Shown piece after piece: positions 45,110 through 55,002 of a stretch of 64,000 nt of DNA. The stretch comes from Nitrospiraceae bacterium (GTDB taxonomy: Bacteria > Nitrospirota > Nitrospiria > Nitrospirales > Nitrospiraceae): positions 1 through 64,000 of the forward strand of contig CAKKRE010000010.1 in the NCBI GenBank assembly GCA_919902505.1. Reading direction: 5' to 3'. A program made the position numbers and the translations under genes. Position 1 is the stretch's first letter; each line of letters starts with the position of its first letter. The notes below the pieces were generated by a model, which was not told the DNA's origin, did not search any database, and was given only the letters and a program-made list of their open reading frames with translations.

Positions 45110-46222
45110 CTATTCGAAGAACGTTTTCATCTTGTCGAGAAAGCCTTCGCCCTCGGTGTCTTTCGTGTAGCCGCTTTCCTTGGCAAATTCTTCAAGCAGC
45201 TCTTTTTGCCTTGAATTGAGCTTGGTCGGAATATCGACTTTCACGTGGAAGAGCTGATCGCCGGTATGGCCGCCCTTGAGGTTCGGAAAGCCGAGGCCTT
45301 TGAGGCGGAGGATTTTGTCCGGCTGTGTACCGGCAGAGATCTTCATGAAGGTGTTGCCTTTGAGCGTCGGTACTTCCACACGCCCTCCCAGGATCGCGGT
45401 GACGAGATTGACGGGGAGGTCGGACACAATATCCTGGCCTTCGCGGCGAAAGTGAGGATGGGGCTTTACCGTGATGGCAACATACAGGTCACCCTGAGGG
45501 CCGCCCTGGACGCCGTGTTCACCCTCGTTCGCGAGACGCAGGCGCATGCCGGTTTCGATCCCGCCTGGAATTTGCACGGAGAGCATGCGTTCCTTGCGGA
45601 TACGCTGCCGCCCGCTGCAGGCCTGGCAGGGTTCGGTGATGATCTGCCCGACCCCTTCGCATTGACCGCAGGGCCGGCTGACGCTGAAAAATCCCTGTTG
45701 GAACCGGAGTTGGCCCTGTCCTTTGCAGGCCGGGCACATCTTAATGGCTGTGGCTGAGCGCGCGCCGGTGCCTTTGCAATCGGCACAGGTTTCCCAGCGG
45801 GGGATTTTGAGTTTCGCTTCCTTTCCGAAGACCGACTCTTCAAACGTCACCTCGAGGTTGTATTGCAGGTCGTTGCCGCGCTCGGCGCGGGCTCGTCCGC
45901 GAGGCTGGCCGAAGAAGTCCTCGAAAATATCGTTGAAGATGTCGCCGAATCCGCCCTGTCCGCCGAAATCGAATCCCTCCGCTCCCTGCGGTCCACCGGC
46001 ATGGCCGAAGGCATCGTATCGCCGCCGTTTTTCCTGGTCGCTGATGACCTCGTAGGCTTCGTTCAGCTCTTTGAATTTTTCTTCCGCGGATTTTTTCTGT
46101 TCCGGCGATGTGTGGAGATCAGGGTGGTGTTGGCGGGCAAGTTTCCGGAATGCCTTCTTGATCTCGTCGTCGGACGCGGTTCGCTCAATGCCGAGAGTTT
46201 CGTAGTAGTCGCGCTTAGCCAC
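45110..46222 (-). CDS. dnaJ: Chaperone DnaJ
   Basis: 370 residues. J domain with HPD (RQHHPDLH), a Gly/Phe region, four zinc-binding repeats (CADCKGTGA, CPACKGQGQ, CGQCEGVGQ, CQACSGRQR) and C-terminal substrate-binding domains. Stimulates DnaK ATPase. Follows dnaK, completing grpE-dnaK-dnaJ. Confidence 0.96.
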   Translation of the reverse strand: MAKRDYYETLGIERTASDDEIKKAFRKLARQHHPDLHTSPEQKKSAEEKFKELNEAYEVISDQEKRRRYDAFGHAGGPQGAEGFDFGGQGGFGDIFNDIFEDFFGQPRGRARAERGNDLQYNLEVTFEESVFGKEAKLKIPRWETCADCKGTGARSATAIKMCPACKGQGQLRFQQGFFSVSRPCGQCEGVGQIITEPCQACSGRQRIRKERMLSVQIPGGIETGMRLRLANEGEHGVQGGPQGDLYVAITVKPHPHFRREGQDIVSDLPVNLVTAILGGRVEVPTLKGNTFMKISAGTQPDKILRLKGLGFPNLKGGHTGDQLFHVKVDIPTKLNSRQKELLEEFAKESGYTKDTEGEGFLDKMKTFFE

Positions 46223-46263
46223 GGAAGATTCTTACCCGGTTAAATGTGCAATCGGTGAGGGTC

Positions 46264-48183
46264 TTACTTTTTGTCTTTGTCGACTTCTTCGAACTCCGCG
46301 TCCACGACCTTTTCGTCGGTCTTGGCCTGCGCGCCGCCGTCTCCGGATGAAGCAGTTGCATCAGCCTCGGCGCCGGCAGAGGCTTTCTTGTACATCTCCT
46401 CCGCCAGCTTATGGGATGCCGTGGTCAGCGTTTGCGTGGCCGTTTCGATGGCGGCGGGATCGTCGCCTTCCATCGCCTTACGGAGTCCGGCGATGGCTTC
46501 GGTGATCTTGGTCTTATCGTCTTCGCCGATCTTATCGCCATGCTCGCTCAGGTTCTTTTCGGTGCTGTACATCAACGAGTCGGCCTGGTTACGCGCTTCA
46601 GCCACCCGACGACGTTTCTTGTCATCCTCGGTGTGGGACTGGGCGTCCTTGACGAGCTTATCGACTTCGTCCTTGCTGAGCCCGCTTGAGGCCGTAATCT
46701 TGATGGACTGTTCCTTCTGCGTGGCCAGGTCTTTGGCCGCCACATGCACGATACCGTTGGCATCGATGTCGAAGGAGACTTCGACCTGCGGCATGCCGCG
46801 CGGAGCGGGGGGAATGCCGACGAGATCGAATTGTCCCAACAACTTGTTGTCGTTCGCCATCTCGCGTTCGCCCTGGAACACGCGAATGGTGACGGCTGTC
46901 TGGTTGTCGGCAGCGGTCGAGAACACCTGGCTCTTCTTCGTGGGAATCGTGGTGTTTCGTTCGATCAACTTCGTGAAGACGCCGCCGAGGGTCTCAATGC
47001 CGAGCGACAAGGGCGTGACATCCAGCAACAGCACGTCCTTGACTTCGCCCTTGAGCACGCCGCCCTGAACACCGGCTCCGATGGCAACGACTTCGTCCGG
47101 GTTTACGCCGCGATGCGGTTCTTTGCCGAAGAATTCCTTCACGACCTGGATGACTTTCGGCATGCGGGTCATGCCGCCGACGAGCACGACTTCCTGGATG
47201 TCTTTCGCGCTCACACCGGCATCCGCCAACGCCTTCCGGCAGGGCTCGATGGTCCGTTGGATGAGGTCGCCGACGAGTTGCTCCAGCTTCGCGCGGGTCA
47301 ACTTCGTGACCATGTGCTTTGGACCGCTGGCGTCCGCCGTAATGAACGGCAGGTTGATCTCGCTTTCCTGAGACGAGGAGAGTTCGATCTTGGCCCGCTC
47401 CGCCGCTTCCTTGAGGCGTTGCAACGCCATCCGGTCTTTGCGCAGGTCGATACCTTGATCTTTCTTAAACTCCTCGACGAGCCAGTCCATCACACGTTCA
47501 TCGAAGTCGTCGCCACCGAGATAGGTGTCGCCGTTCGTGGACTTGACCTCGAACACGCCGTCGCCGATTTCCAGGACGGACACGTCGAACGTCCCGCCGC
47601 CGAGATCGTAGACGGCAATGCGCTCGTCTTTTTTCTTGTCGAGACCGTAGGCCAGTGAGGCCGCCGTGGGTTCGTTGATGATGCGCAGGACGTTCAATCC
47701 GGCGATCTGCCCCGCATCCTTGGTGGCCTGGCGCTGGCTGTCGTCGAAATAGGCCGGGACTGTGACGACCGCTTCTGTGACCTTCTCGCCCAGGTAATCT
47801 TCCGCGGTCTGCCGCATCTTTTGCAGAATCATGGCGGAGACTTCCGGCGGGCTATAACGCTTCCCGCGCAACTCGACGTGCGCGTCGCCGTTGTCCGCCT
47901 CCACCACCTTGTACGGGAGGCGCTTCATGGCTTCCTGCACTTCTTTGCTGCGGAACTTGCGTCCCATGAGGCGCTTGACGGAGAAGATGGTGTTTTCAGG
48001 ATTGGTGATGGCTTGCCGCTTGGCGATTTGTCCGACCAGGCGCTCGTTCTTATCCGTGATGCCCACTACCGACGGAGTTGTGCGACTTCCTTCCGCATTG
48101 GCGATGACGACCGGGTCTCCACCGCTCATGATGGCGACGCAGGAGTTCGTCGTGCCGAGGTCGATTCCGATAACTTTGCCCAT
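46264..48183 (-). CDS. dnaK: Chaperone DnaK (Hsp70)
   Basis: 639 residues from the ATG at 48183 ([14 protein letters not shown]), not the upstream in-frame start. Nucleotide-binding motifs: [37 protein letters not shown]; the C-terminal tail ends in an EEVD-like VDKDKK. Folds and refolds proteins with GrpE and DnaJ. Confidence 0.97.
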   Translation of the reverse strand: MGKVIGIDLGTTNSCVAIMSGGDPVVIANAEGSRTTPSVVGITDKNERLVGQIAKRQAITNPENTIFSVKRLMGRKFRSKEVQEAMKRLPYKVVEADNGDAHVELRGKRYSPPEVSAMILQKMRQTAEDYLGEKVTEAVVTVPAYFDDSQRQATKDAGQIAGLNVLRIINEPTAASLAYGLDKKKDERIAVYDLGGGTFDVSVLEIGDGVFEVKSTNGDTYLGGDDFDERVMDWLVEEFKKDQGIDLRKDRMALQRLKEAAERAKIELSSSQESEINLPFITADASGPKHMVTKLTRAKLEQLVGDLIQRTIEPCRKALADAGVSAKDIQEVVLVGGMTRMPKVIQVVKEFFGKEPHRGVNPDEVVAIGAGVQGGVLKGEVKDVLLLDVTPLSLGIETLGGVFTKLIERNTTIPTKKSQVFSTAADNQTAVTIRVFQGEREMANDNKLLGQFDLVGIPPAPRGMPQVEVSFDIDANGIVHVAAKDLATQKEQSIKITASSGLSKDEVDKLVKDAQSHTEDDKKRRRVAEARNQADSLMYSTEKNLSEHGDKIGEDDKTKITEAIAGLRKAMEGDDPAAIETATQTLTTASHKLAEEMYKKASAGAEADATASSGDGGAQAKTDEKVVDAEFEEVDKDKK

Positions 48184-48273
48184 GGGTTGGCTCCTTCGCA
48201 AAAAAATATCAATACGTGAACGATCGTGTCAGCTGTGCTGGTGAAACCCGTTCTTCACACCTATGATTCGGCC

Positions 48274-48828
48274 CTAGTTTGCGACACCGGTCGACACGGT
48301 GACCATGGCGGCGCGGAGGATGCGGTCTTGGAGGAGATATCCTTTTTGGTACTCTTCCACGACATGATTTTCAGGGATCGTGTCTGAGGGAACCTGGGCG
48401 ACTGCCTGTTGCGTGGCCGGGTCAAAGGCCTGGCCGACGCTCTCCACCGCTGTGACACCGAATTTCGTCAGTGCTCCCACGAGTTGCTTGAGCGTCAATT
48501 CCACGCCCGCCGTCAGGGCATCGACGGACCCGCTTCCCTTCGACGACTTAATGGCGCGCTCAAGATTGTCCACGACCGGCAGCAGTTCCTTAAGAATCTG
48601 TTCGTTACCGAACTTGATTTGATCTCGCTGGTCGCGCTGAGCCAGTCGTTTGTAATTGTCGAACTCGGCGGCGAGCCGCAGATACTTTTCGTTGAGGGCT
48701 TTGCATTCGTCTGACTTGGCATCCAGCACCTGCTGGAGTTCATTGACACCCTCCATGGTGCCTGAAGATGCCTCGCTGGAACCGTCTAAGTTGTCGATAC
48801 TGTGAATATTCTTGTCGTCTTCAGACAT
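48274..48828 (-). CDS. grpE: Nucleotide exchange factor GrpE
   Basis: 184 residues. N-terminal coiled coil (LNEKYLRLAAEFDNYKRLA) and beta domain with VGQAFDPATQQAVAQV and the C-terminal YQKGYLLQDRILRAAMV signature. Releases ADP from DnaK. Confidence 0.95.
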   Translation of the reverse strand: MSEDDKNIHSIDNLDGSSEASSGTMEGVNELQQVLDAKSDECKALNEKYLRLAAEFDNYKRLAQRDQRDQIKFGNEQILKELLPVVDNLERAIKSSKGSGSVDALTAGVELTLKQLVGALTKFGVTAVESVGQAFDPATQQAVAQVPSDTIPENHVVEEYQKGYLLQDRILRAAMVTVSTGVAN

Positions 48829-48851
48829 TGATTACACCTTTGCTGGGGAGT

Positions 48852-48879
48852 GAGATAGCCACCGGAGAACGGAAGTCAA
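48852..48879 (-). promoter_or_regulatory. Possible promoter of grpE-dnaK-dnaJ
   Basis: On the minus strand TTGACT (48874-48879) and TATCTC (48852-48857) are 16 bases apart, 24 bases before the grpE ATG. No CIRCE inverted repeat was seen. Confidence 0.4.
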
Positions 48880-48961
48880 CGGGGAATAGAAAGAAATCAT
48901 CGTTTTTTCAGCTCTCTAAGGGTTTGAGGCGTGGGTAACGTCAGTCTGCGGTAAGCCGGGC

Positions 48962-49732
48962 CTAGGTCAGGCGGTTTCGATGGTACAGGAGTTCCAAGCC
49001 TTCAAGCGTCAGGAAGGGGCGGACTTCTTGGATCGTTTCGGTTTCCTGCGCGAGGACGGTCGCGAGTCCTCCGGTCGCGATGATGGTCGATGTCCGTCCG
49101 AGTTCTCGCTCCATGCGTCGGACGATCCCGTCCACCAGCCCAACATAGCCGAACAGGAGACCGCTTTGAATGCCGCCGATGGTATCGGTGCCGATGACGG
49201 TTTTGGGTCGTATGATTTCCACCTTCGGCAGCTTGGCGGTACGGGAAAACAGAGCGTCGGCTGAAATGCCGAGACCCGGTGCGATGACACCGCCGAGATA
49301 CTCGGCGGATTTGGTCACGGCGCAGAAGGTGGTGGCGGTGCCGAAATCGACGATAATGAGATCGGACCGGTACCGCGCGTAGGCCGCGGCGGCGTTGACG
49401 ATGCGGTCACTGCCGATTTCCTTCGGGTTGGCATACCGCAAGGTGAGCCCGGAATCGGTATCGGGCCCGACGATCACCGGTGTTCGGTGAAAGTAGGTCT
49501 GCACCAGGGAGTCGAAGGTGCCGGTCAGCGCGGGCACGACGCTCGAGAGAATACAGCCCGTAATCTGCTCCGGGGTGAAGCCGGCGTTGTTGAGCAGATT
49601 GAGTAACAGCATGCCGTATTCATTGTCGGTTCGCCGTGATTCGGTAGCCAGGCGCCAATGCCCACGCAGGGTGGAATCTTCGAACAGGCCCCACACCACG
49701 TTGGTATTCCCGATGTCGATGGTCAACAGCAT
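48962..49732 (-). CDS. coaX: Type III pantothenate kinase
   Basis: 256 residues. CoaX motifs: LLTIDIGNTNVVWGLFED, then DRIVNAAAAY, DFGTATTFCAV and VIAPGLGISADALF. Phosphorylates pantothenate to start coenzyme A synthesis. Last gene of the minus-strand set valS-nadC-birA-coaX. Confidence 0.93.
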   Translation of the reverse strand: MLLTIDIGNTNVVWGLFEDSTLRGHWRLATESRRTDNEYGMLLLNLLNNAGFTPEQITGCILSSVVPALTGTFDSLVQTYFHRTPVIVGPDTDSGLTLRYANPKEIGSDRIVNAAAAYARYRSDLIIVDFGTATTFCAVTKSAEYLGGVIAPGLGISADALFSRTAKLPKVEIIRPKTVIGTDTIGGIQSGLLFGYVGLVDGIVRRMERELGRTSTIIATGGLATVLAQETETIQEVRPFLTLEGLELLYHRNRLT

Positions 49733-49767
49733 CGTGTCTCCACTCTACCCCAACAGGTTGTCCGATT

Positions 49768-50640
49768 TCACCCCCGCACGTGGATGACTTCCGCACTTCG
49801 GACTTCCAGCAGTCGGTGAGGCAGAGTGGGGGAGGGATCGGAGGTCACACGGAGACAGAGGCATCCATCAGGGCCGATCGACTCGGCGATCCCCTGTACG
49901 ATCCCGTTTTCTTCCAGGGCCACACGGACGGTCTTGCCGAGTGTGGAGCAGCGCCGTGTGAATTCATCGATCATGCCGGACGGTCCGTCGTGGAATAAAC
50001 GATCCATGCGTTGTTCGAGGCGGAGCAAGAGATCTGCGAGGATCATGACGCGATCGAGCCGATGGCCGGCCTCGGCAGCCACGCTCGTTGCGCCGGCTCT
50101 GAGTTCCTCCGGGAAATTATCGGGCCCGGCATTGATGTTCAGCCCGATGCCGATGACGATCGCCGGGGTTCGGTCAGCGGTCGTAGTTTGCTCGCACAGA
50201 ATGCCGCCGATTTTCTTGTCGCCGATCAACAGATCGTTCGGCCACTTCACGGAGACCGCAAGTCCCGTGCAGTTGGAGAGGCAATCGGACACCGCAAGAG
50301 CGGAAAACAACGGAATCCAGGAGAGCCAGGGGCCTATGCGTGTGGCGCCCGGCTCAGGCACCACAATCACGGACATGTAGATGTTGCCCTGGGCCGGAGA
50401 GTGCCAGGCGCGTCCGCGGCGCCCCCGACCGGCCGTTTGGCAGTCCGCGAGGATCACCGTTCCGTGCGCAGCCGCTGGTCCGGTCAGTTGTTGAAGGTAT
50501 GCCAACGCGTCGGCATTGGTTGAAGCCGTGGAGGGGACATACCGCAGTGTCTTTCCGAAGGCGTGGGTGTGCAGGTTGGCTTGAAGGCGATCAATGTCCA
50601 GCCGATCGGCTGGAGGCGGATCGTTAGTTGGTCCGCCCAC
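49768..50640 (-). CDS. birA: Biotin-protein ligase (BirA-type, no HTH)
   Basis: 290 residues. GRGRRGRAWHSPAQGNIYMS is the biotin/ATP loop and KWPNDLLIGDKKIGGILCE the second conserved site; a C-terminal SH3-like part (SDPSPTLPHRLL) follows. The DNA-binding N-terminus of repressor-type BirA is absent, so it is a ligase only. The start is a GTG that overlaps the nadC end; the first 25 residues may not be translated. Confidence 0.9.
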   Translation of the reverse strand: MGGPTNDPPPADRLDIDRLQANLHTHAFGKTLRYVPSTASTNADALAYLQQLTGPAAAHGTVILADCQTAGRGRRGRAWHSPAQGNIYMSVIVVPEPGATRIGPWLSWIPLFSALAVSDCLSNCTGLAVSVKWPNDLLIGDKKIGGILCEQTTTADRTPAIVIGIGLNINAGPDNFPEELRAGATSVAAEAGHRLDRVMILADLLLRLEQRMDRLFHDGPSGMIDEFTRRCSTLGKTVRVALEENGIVQGIAESIGPDGCLCLRVTSDPSPTLPHRLLEVRSAEVIHVRG

Positions 50641-51520
50641 GGCCCCCTCGATAGCCGGTGAGGTCCATGCTGAGGTCGGCTGCCGGTGCGGAGTGAGTCA
50701 GGGCACCGACGGAAATGAAGTCCACACCGGTTCTGGCCATGTCGGCGACGGTCTGCAGGGTAATGCCGCCTGAGACTTCGATCAGGGCGCGTTTTTTGAT
50801 GAGGGCCACGGCTTTTTTTACGAGGGCCGGGGACATATTGTCGAGCAGAATGATGTCGGCTCTACCCGCCAGCGCTTCTTTCACTTCCTGCAAGCTCTTG
50901 GCTTCCACCTCGATCCGAAGACCATGCGGCGCTCCGGTGCGTGCTAACCGGCAGGCTCCGGCCACATCGATGCCGGTCGAGCGCAAGACAGCGAGATGGT
51001 TGTCTTTGATCAGGACGCCGTCGCCAAGAGAGAAGCGATGGTTTCTCCCGCCTCCCAGGTGAACCGCCCATTTTTCGAGCGCTCGCAGGCCCGGTGTGGT
51101 CTTCCTGGTGTCGAGAATGGTGGTCGAAGACTGTCGGATTGCGGTACAAAACCGCGCGGTCAAGGTGGCGATGCCGGAGAGTCGCTGGAGGAAATTCACG
51201 GCGACGCGTTCCGCCATCAGCAACGATCGCACATCGCCTCGTACGACGATGACCTCCTTGTCCGGCTTGACGGTGGTTCCGTCCTTGATGGTCCTGACGA
51301 TACGTAATCCAGGGTCCACAGCGAGGAAGACTTCGCGCGCGACGGCCACGCCTGCAACGGTTATGGGTTGATGGGCGACGATGGCGGCCCGGGCCTGAAT
51401 GGCACGGGGAAACAGGGCACTCGTGGTGACGTCGCCGTGGTCCAGGTCTTCGTCGAGAGCCAGCTGAACCGCTTTGCGGATGATCTGCGGATTAGGAACG
51501 TTGATTTTGTTTCTGCTCAC
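50624..51520 (-). CDS. nadC: Nicotinate-nucleotide pyrophosphorylase
   Basis: About 298 residues from a GTG at 51520; a longer form from 51547 overlaps valS. Motifs: ALDEDLDHGDVTTSALF, RLSGIATLTARF, DTRKTTPGLRALEKWAV, LIKDNHL and the C-terminal EVSGGITLQTV. Makes NaMN from quinolinate and PRPP. Confidence 0.94.
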   Translation of the reverse strand: MSRNKINVPNPQIIRKAVQLALDEDLDHGDVTTSALFPRAIQARAAIVAHQPITVAGVAVAREVFLAVDPGLRIVRTIKDGTTVKPDKEVIVVRGDVRSLLMAERVAVNFLQRLSGIATLTARFCTAIRQSSTTILDTRKTTPGLRALEKWAVHLGGGRNHRFSLGDGVLIKDNHLAVLRSTGIDVAGACRLARTGAPHGLRIEVEAKSLQEVKEALAGRADIILLDNMSPALVKKAVALIKKRALIEVSGGITLQTVADMARTGVDFISVGALTHSAPAADLSMDLTGYRGGRGRTN

Positions 51521-54242
51521 TGCTGATCTGTTGTAACGCTTGTTCAAACAACTGAATCATACGGGATTCACGTGCCAGTCGATCGTGGTGATCGGTCAGG
51601 ACATCCGGCGGTGCCTTGGCGACGAAATCGGGATTCCCCAGTTTCTGCTGCGTGCGTGCCACTTCTTTTTGAAGCAGCGCGATCTGCTTGAGGACGTTAT
51701 CTTTGGCCTTCTGAAGATCTGCACCCTCCATCGACGTGCCGACTTCGGCTGAGCCGCTCGTGAGGGTCAGCAGGTGAGGAGCCGTGACTTCCGAGGTGCT
51801 TCCGACAAACAGATTCTCGACGTTTTCCATGTACTCGATCAGCTGTCTATACTTGTGGAAGGTCGCAGAGGCTTGATCCGTTTTCCCGTGCACTTTGAAA
51901 TGGAGGCGTTTGCCGGCGGGATAATTCAGAATTGCGCGCTCCTGATTCATCAGGCCACGGCATTCTTCCAGCATTGAAAATTCCTGTTCGACTTCCTCTG
52001 AGCCCCAGTCGGCCCGGACAGTCGGGTAGGGTTTGCGGACAATGCTGGCACCTTCGTGCGGCAGGGTCTGCCAGATTTCTTCCGAAATAAACGGCATGAA
52101 GGGATGCAGCAGCCGCATCATGGTCTCGAACGTCTCGGCGAGGGTCTGACGTGTGGTCTTGGCCTGTTCGGACGCCTGATCCTTGAGCGCCGGCTTGATC
52201 ATCTCAATGTATTTGTCGCAGTACTCATGCCAGATGAATTGATAGAGGGCGCTCGATGCGCGGTCGAATCGATACTGCTCCAACTCCTGCGTAACGGTAC
52301 CGATGGTGGTGTTCAGGCGACTCAGAATCCAACGGTCGGGGAACGACCGCTGCGCAGCCGTCACCTCGACCCGTTCGCCGTCCAGATGCATCAGGAGGAA
52401 CCGGGCGGCGTTCCAGATTTTGTTCGTAAAGTTCCGGTAACCTTCAATCCGCTCTTCCGCCAGTTTGACGTCGCGTCCCGGCGACGCCATGGCGGCCATG
52501 GTAAAACGCAGGGCGTCGGTTCCGAACTGCTCCATCACATGCAGGGGATCGATGACGTTGCCCTTGGACTTACTCATCTTCTGGCCTTCGGCATCGCGGA
52601 CCAGGGCGTGGATATAGACGTCGCGGAAGGGGACCTCGCCCATGAACTTCAGGCCCATCATGATCATGCGCGCGACCCAGAAAAACAGAATGTCGAGGCC
52701 GGTGACCAGGGTCGAGGTGGGGTAGAAGGTCTTCAAATCCGGCGTCTGCTTCGGCCAGCCCAGGGTAGAAAAGGGCCAGAGGGCGGAAGAGAACCAGGTG
52801 TCGAGCACGTCGGGGTCCTGCACCAACGCATCTGAGTGGCCCTTGGGACAGGTTGCCGGTGTGGTCTTCGCCACGATGACGGGTGCGTCGGAAGGAATGA
52901 GCGGCGCCCCGTCCGAGGAGCGGCGCAGAAACGGGCTTCCATAACAGGTCTCGCAATACCAGGCAGGAATCTGATGGCCCCACCAGATTTGCCGGGAGAC
53001 GCACCAGTCCTTAATGTCTCGCATCCAGCCGAGATAGTTGTTCTTCCAAGCCTCGGGAATGATCCTGACCCGACCATCTTCGACCGCTTGAATCGCCGGT
53101 TCAGCGAGTGGCTTGATTTTGACGAACCATTGGTCCGACAAGAGAGGTTCAACAACAGTCTTGCAGCGGTAGCATTTGCCGAGCGCCATCTTATGGGGCT
53201 CGGATTTTTCAAGCAGGCCGTGATCTGTCAGTAGCTGTTCGATCTTCGGCCGGGCCTTGGCGACAGGAAGGCCTTCGACGATGTGCGCCACCTCGGAATC
53301 TGCCAGTGCACCTTCCAGCCGAAGGTTGGCGTGGATGTCCAGAATCTTGATGCGCTTGAGTTCGTGCCGCTCTCCCGCCTCGAAGTCATTGAAGTCATGA
53401 GCGGGTGTGATCTTGACGGCGCCGGTGCCGAATTCACGATCAACCAGAATCGAGTCTCCCACGATTGGAATGGCGCGGGTCGTGAGGGGAAGCCGGACTT
53501 GTTGGCCGATGAGGTGCCGATACCGTTCGTCTTCCGGGTGCACCGCCACCGCAGTATCGCCGAACATAGTTTCAGGCCGCGTGGTTGCTACCAACAGCAC
53601 CTGCGTGGGATCGTCAACCAGGGCGTAACGAATGGTGTACAGTTTTCCGGTAATCTCTTCATGTTCGACTTCGATGTCGGACAAGGCCGTGAGGCAGCGC
53701 GGGCACCAATTGATCAACCGTTCGCCGCGATAGAGCAACCCGTCTGCATGCAGCCGAACGAAGACTTCGCGAACGGCTTCCGACAGCCCCTCGTCCATGG
53801 TGAAGCGTTCACGCTCCCAATCGCAGGAGGCGCCGAGCCGCTTGAGCTGAGAGATAATCGTGCCGCCGGACTTTTCTTTCCATTGCCACACGCGCTTGAG
53901 GAACTCTTCCCGTCCGAGTGCCTCCCGGGTGGTGCCTTCGGCCTGGAGTTGCCGTTCCACCACGTTCTGGGTCGCGATCCCTGCGTGGTCCGTGCCCGGC
54001 ATCCAGAGCACATTGCGGCCTTGCATGCGGCGCCAACGGATCAGAATGTCCTGCAGGGTATTGTTCAGCGCATGGCCGACGTGGAGCGATCCCGTGACGT
54101 TCGGGGGAGGGATCACCATCGAGTACGGCTGCCCGGGATGGGTCGAGTCGGCGTGAAACAAACCGGCGTCGATCCAGCGCTGGTACCAGCGGTCTTCGAC
54201 GTCGTGAGGGCTGTAAGTCTTGTCGAGTTGCGGTGTGGACAT
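51492..54242 (-). CDS. valS: Valyl-tRNA synthetase
   Basis: 916 residues. Class I motifs PPPNVTGSLHVGHALNN (HIGH) and GQKMSKSKGNVIDP (KMSKS) are present, plus the CP1 editing domain, anticodon-binding domain and C-terminal coiled arm (LQKAKDNVLKQIALLQKEV). Charges tRNA-Val and edits Thr. Confidence 0.97.
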   Translation of the reverse strand: MSTPQLDKTYSPHDVEDRWYQRWIDAGLFHADSTHPGQPYSMVIPPPNVTGSLHVGHALNNTLQDILIRWRRMQGRNVLWMPGTDHAGIATQNVVERQLQAEGTTREALGREEFLKRVWQWKEKSGGTIISQLKRLGASCDWERERFTMDEGLSEAVREVFVRLHADGLLYRGERLINWCPRCLTALSDIEVEHEEITGKLYTIRYALVDDPTQVLLVATTRPETMFGDTAVAVHPEDERYRHLIGQQVRLPLTTRAIPIVGDSILVDREFGTGAVKITPAHDFNDFEAGERHELKRIKILDIHANLRLEGALADSEVAHIVEGLPVAKARPKIEQLLTDHGLLEKSEPHKMALGKCYRCKTVVEPLLSDQWFVKIKPLAEPAIQAVEDGRVRIIPEAWKNNYLGWMRDIKDWCVSRQIWWGHQIPAWYCETCYGSPFLRRSSDGAPLIPSDAPVIVAKTTPATCPKGHSDALVQDPDVLDTWFSSALWPFSTLGWPKQTPDLKTFYPTSTLVTGLDILFFWVARMIMMGLKFMGEVPFRDVYIHALVRDAEGQKMSKSKGNVIDPLHVMEQFGTDALRFTMAAMASPGRDVKLAEERIEGYRNFTNKIWNAARFLLMHLDGERVEVTAAQRSFPDRWILSRLNTTIGTVTQELEQYRFDRASSALYQFIWHEYCDKYIEMIKPALKDQASEQAKTTRQTLAETFETMMRLLHPFMPFISEEIWQTLPHEGASIVRKPYPTVRADWGSEEVEQEFSMLEECRGLMNQERAILNYPAGKRLHFKVHGKTDQASATFHKYRQLIEYMENVENLFVGSTSEVTAPHLLTLTSGSAEVGTSMEGADLQKAKDNVLKQIALLQKEVARTQQKLGNPDFVAKAPPDVLTDHHDRLARESRMIQLFEQALQQISSEQKQNQRS

Positions 54243-54250
54243 GGTGTTAA

Positions 54251-54475
54251 CAGGATGCTGAAAAAGCCCGCCAGCGTTGTTTTCGACAGCCGTGAAGCGT
54301 ATCTCGTCAGGGTCAGAGCGTATGGCTCGTGGCGCATAGCTGAGAGTAGAGACGCCAACTCTCGATTTCTGGCCATACGCTATAAGCTCTATGCCATAGG
54401 CTCTTTTCTGCGGACGAGAGACGAACGACGTTTCACGAACGACGGACTATGAGGACGGCCATTTTGAGCATCCTG
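54251..54475. repeat. 225-bp repeat with CAGGATGCT inverted ends
   Basis: CAGGATGCT (54251-54259) and AGCATCCTG (54467-54475) are perfectly inverted and are followed and preceded by A-rich and T-rich stretches (GAAAAAGCCCGCC, GGCCATTTTG). An inner inverted repeat AGCGTATGGC/GCCATACGCT (54317-54326, 54372-54381) sits inside. Similar sequences are, from memory, frequent in Nitrospira genomes. It fills the valS upstream region. Confidence 0.6.
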
Positions 54476-54590
54476 CGGGAATGTTCTGCGTGGTTCCAAC
54501 TGTTTTAATGCGCCGGGGGCGCAACGCGGGCGCATCTTAACATGCGCCGTGTGGGCTCACAAGGTAATGGACGCGTGTCTGTGATCGTTC

Positions 54591-54768
54591 TAGCCTGGAT
54601 TATTCATGAATGTCGTCGCGAGGCGTTCGAGACCGAAGCCCGCCGGGGCTTCTCGCAAGTAAGGCCGACGCAGGCGTACTGGCAGTCCGTCGAGGAGGCC
54701 GAACGAGAACAGCCACGCCGGGCGAGAGGATCGGACGACGGAGCAGGCATTCATGAATAGTCCGGGCT
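54591..54768. repeat. Dispersed 178-bp inverted-repeat element, copy 3
   Basis: Ends TAGCCTGGATTATTCATGA and (54749-54768) ATTCATGAATAGTCCGGGCT. In plus orientation it contains an open frame (from 54542 to 54760) with IIHECRREAFETEARRG and YWQSVEEAEREQPRRARGS. It is opposite in orientation to copies 1 and 2. Confidence 0.85.
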
Positions 54769-54870
54769 GGAAGGTTGTAGCGGACTCAAGCCCTGTGATA
54801 TACATCCGGCGGTTCAGCTGGTCGTTCGAGATCGCCGGCTTGAGAGCCCATCACCGTTGAAGGAGAGATT

Positions 54871-54990
54871 ATGCCGAGGGGACGAGAGAAGGATCGCAAG
54901 ACTCGCAAGAAGCATCGGAAGAACGTGGCGCGTGTGAAGGGGCTGGTCAAGGCCCGCCGTGCGGCGGCCAAGAAGGTCAAGCGAGGGTAG
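54871..54990 (+). CDS. 39-residue very basic protein
   Basis: 39 residues, ATG 54871 with AAGGAGAG upstream: MPRGREKDRKTRKKHRKNVA, then RVKGLVKARRAAAKKVKRG. More than half the residues are Lys or Arg. The clear ribosome site and non-random composition support translation. It resembles small ribosome- or nucleic-acid-associated proteins, but no family is claimed. Confidence 0.65.
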   Translation: MPRGREKDRKTRKKHRKNVARVKGLVKARRAAAKKVKRG

Positions 54991-55002
54991 GCGAACGGGA
55001 CG

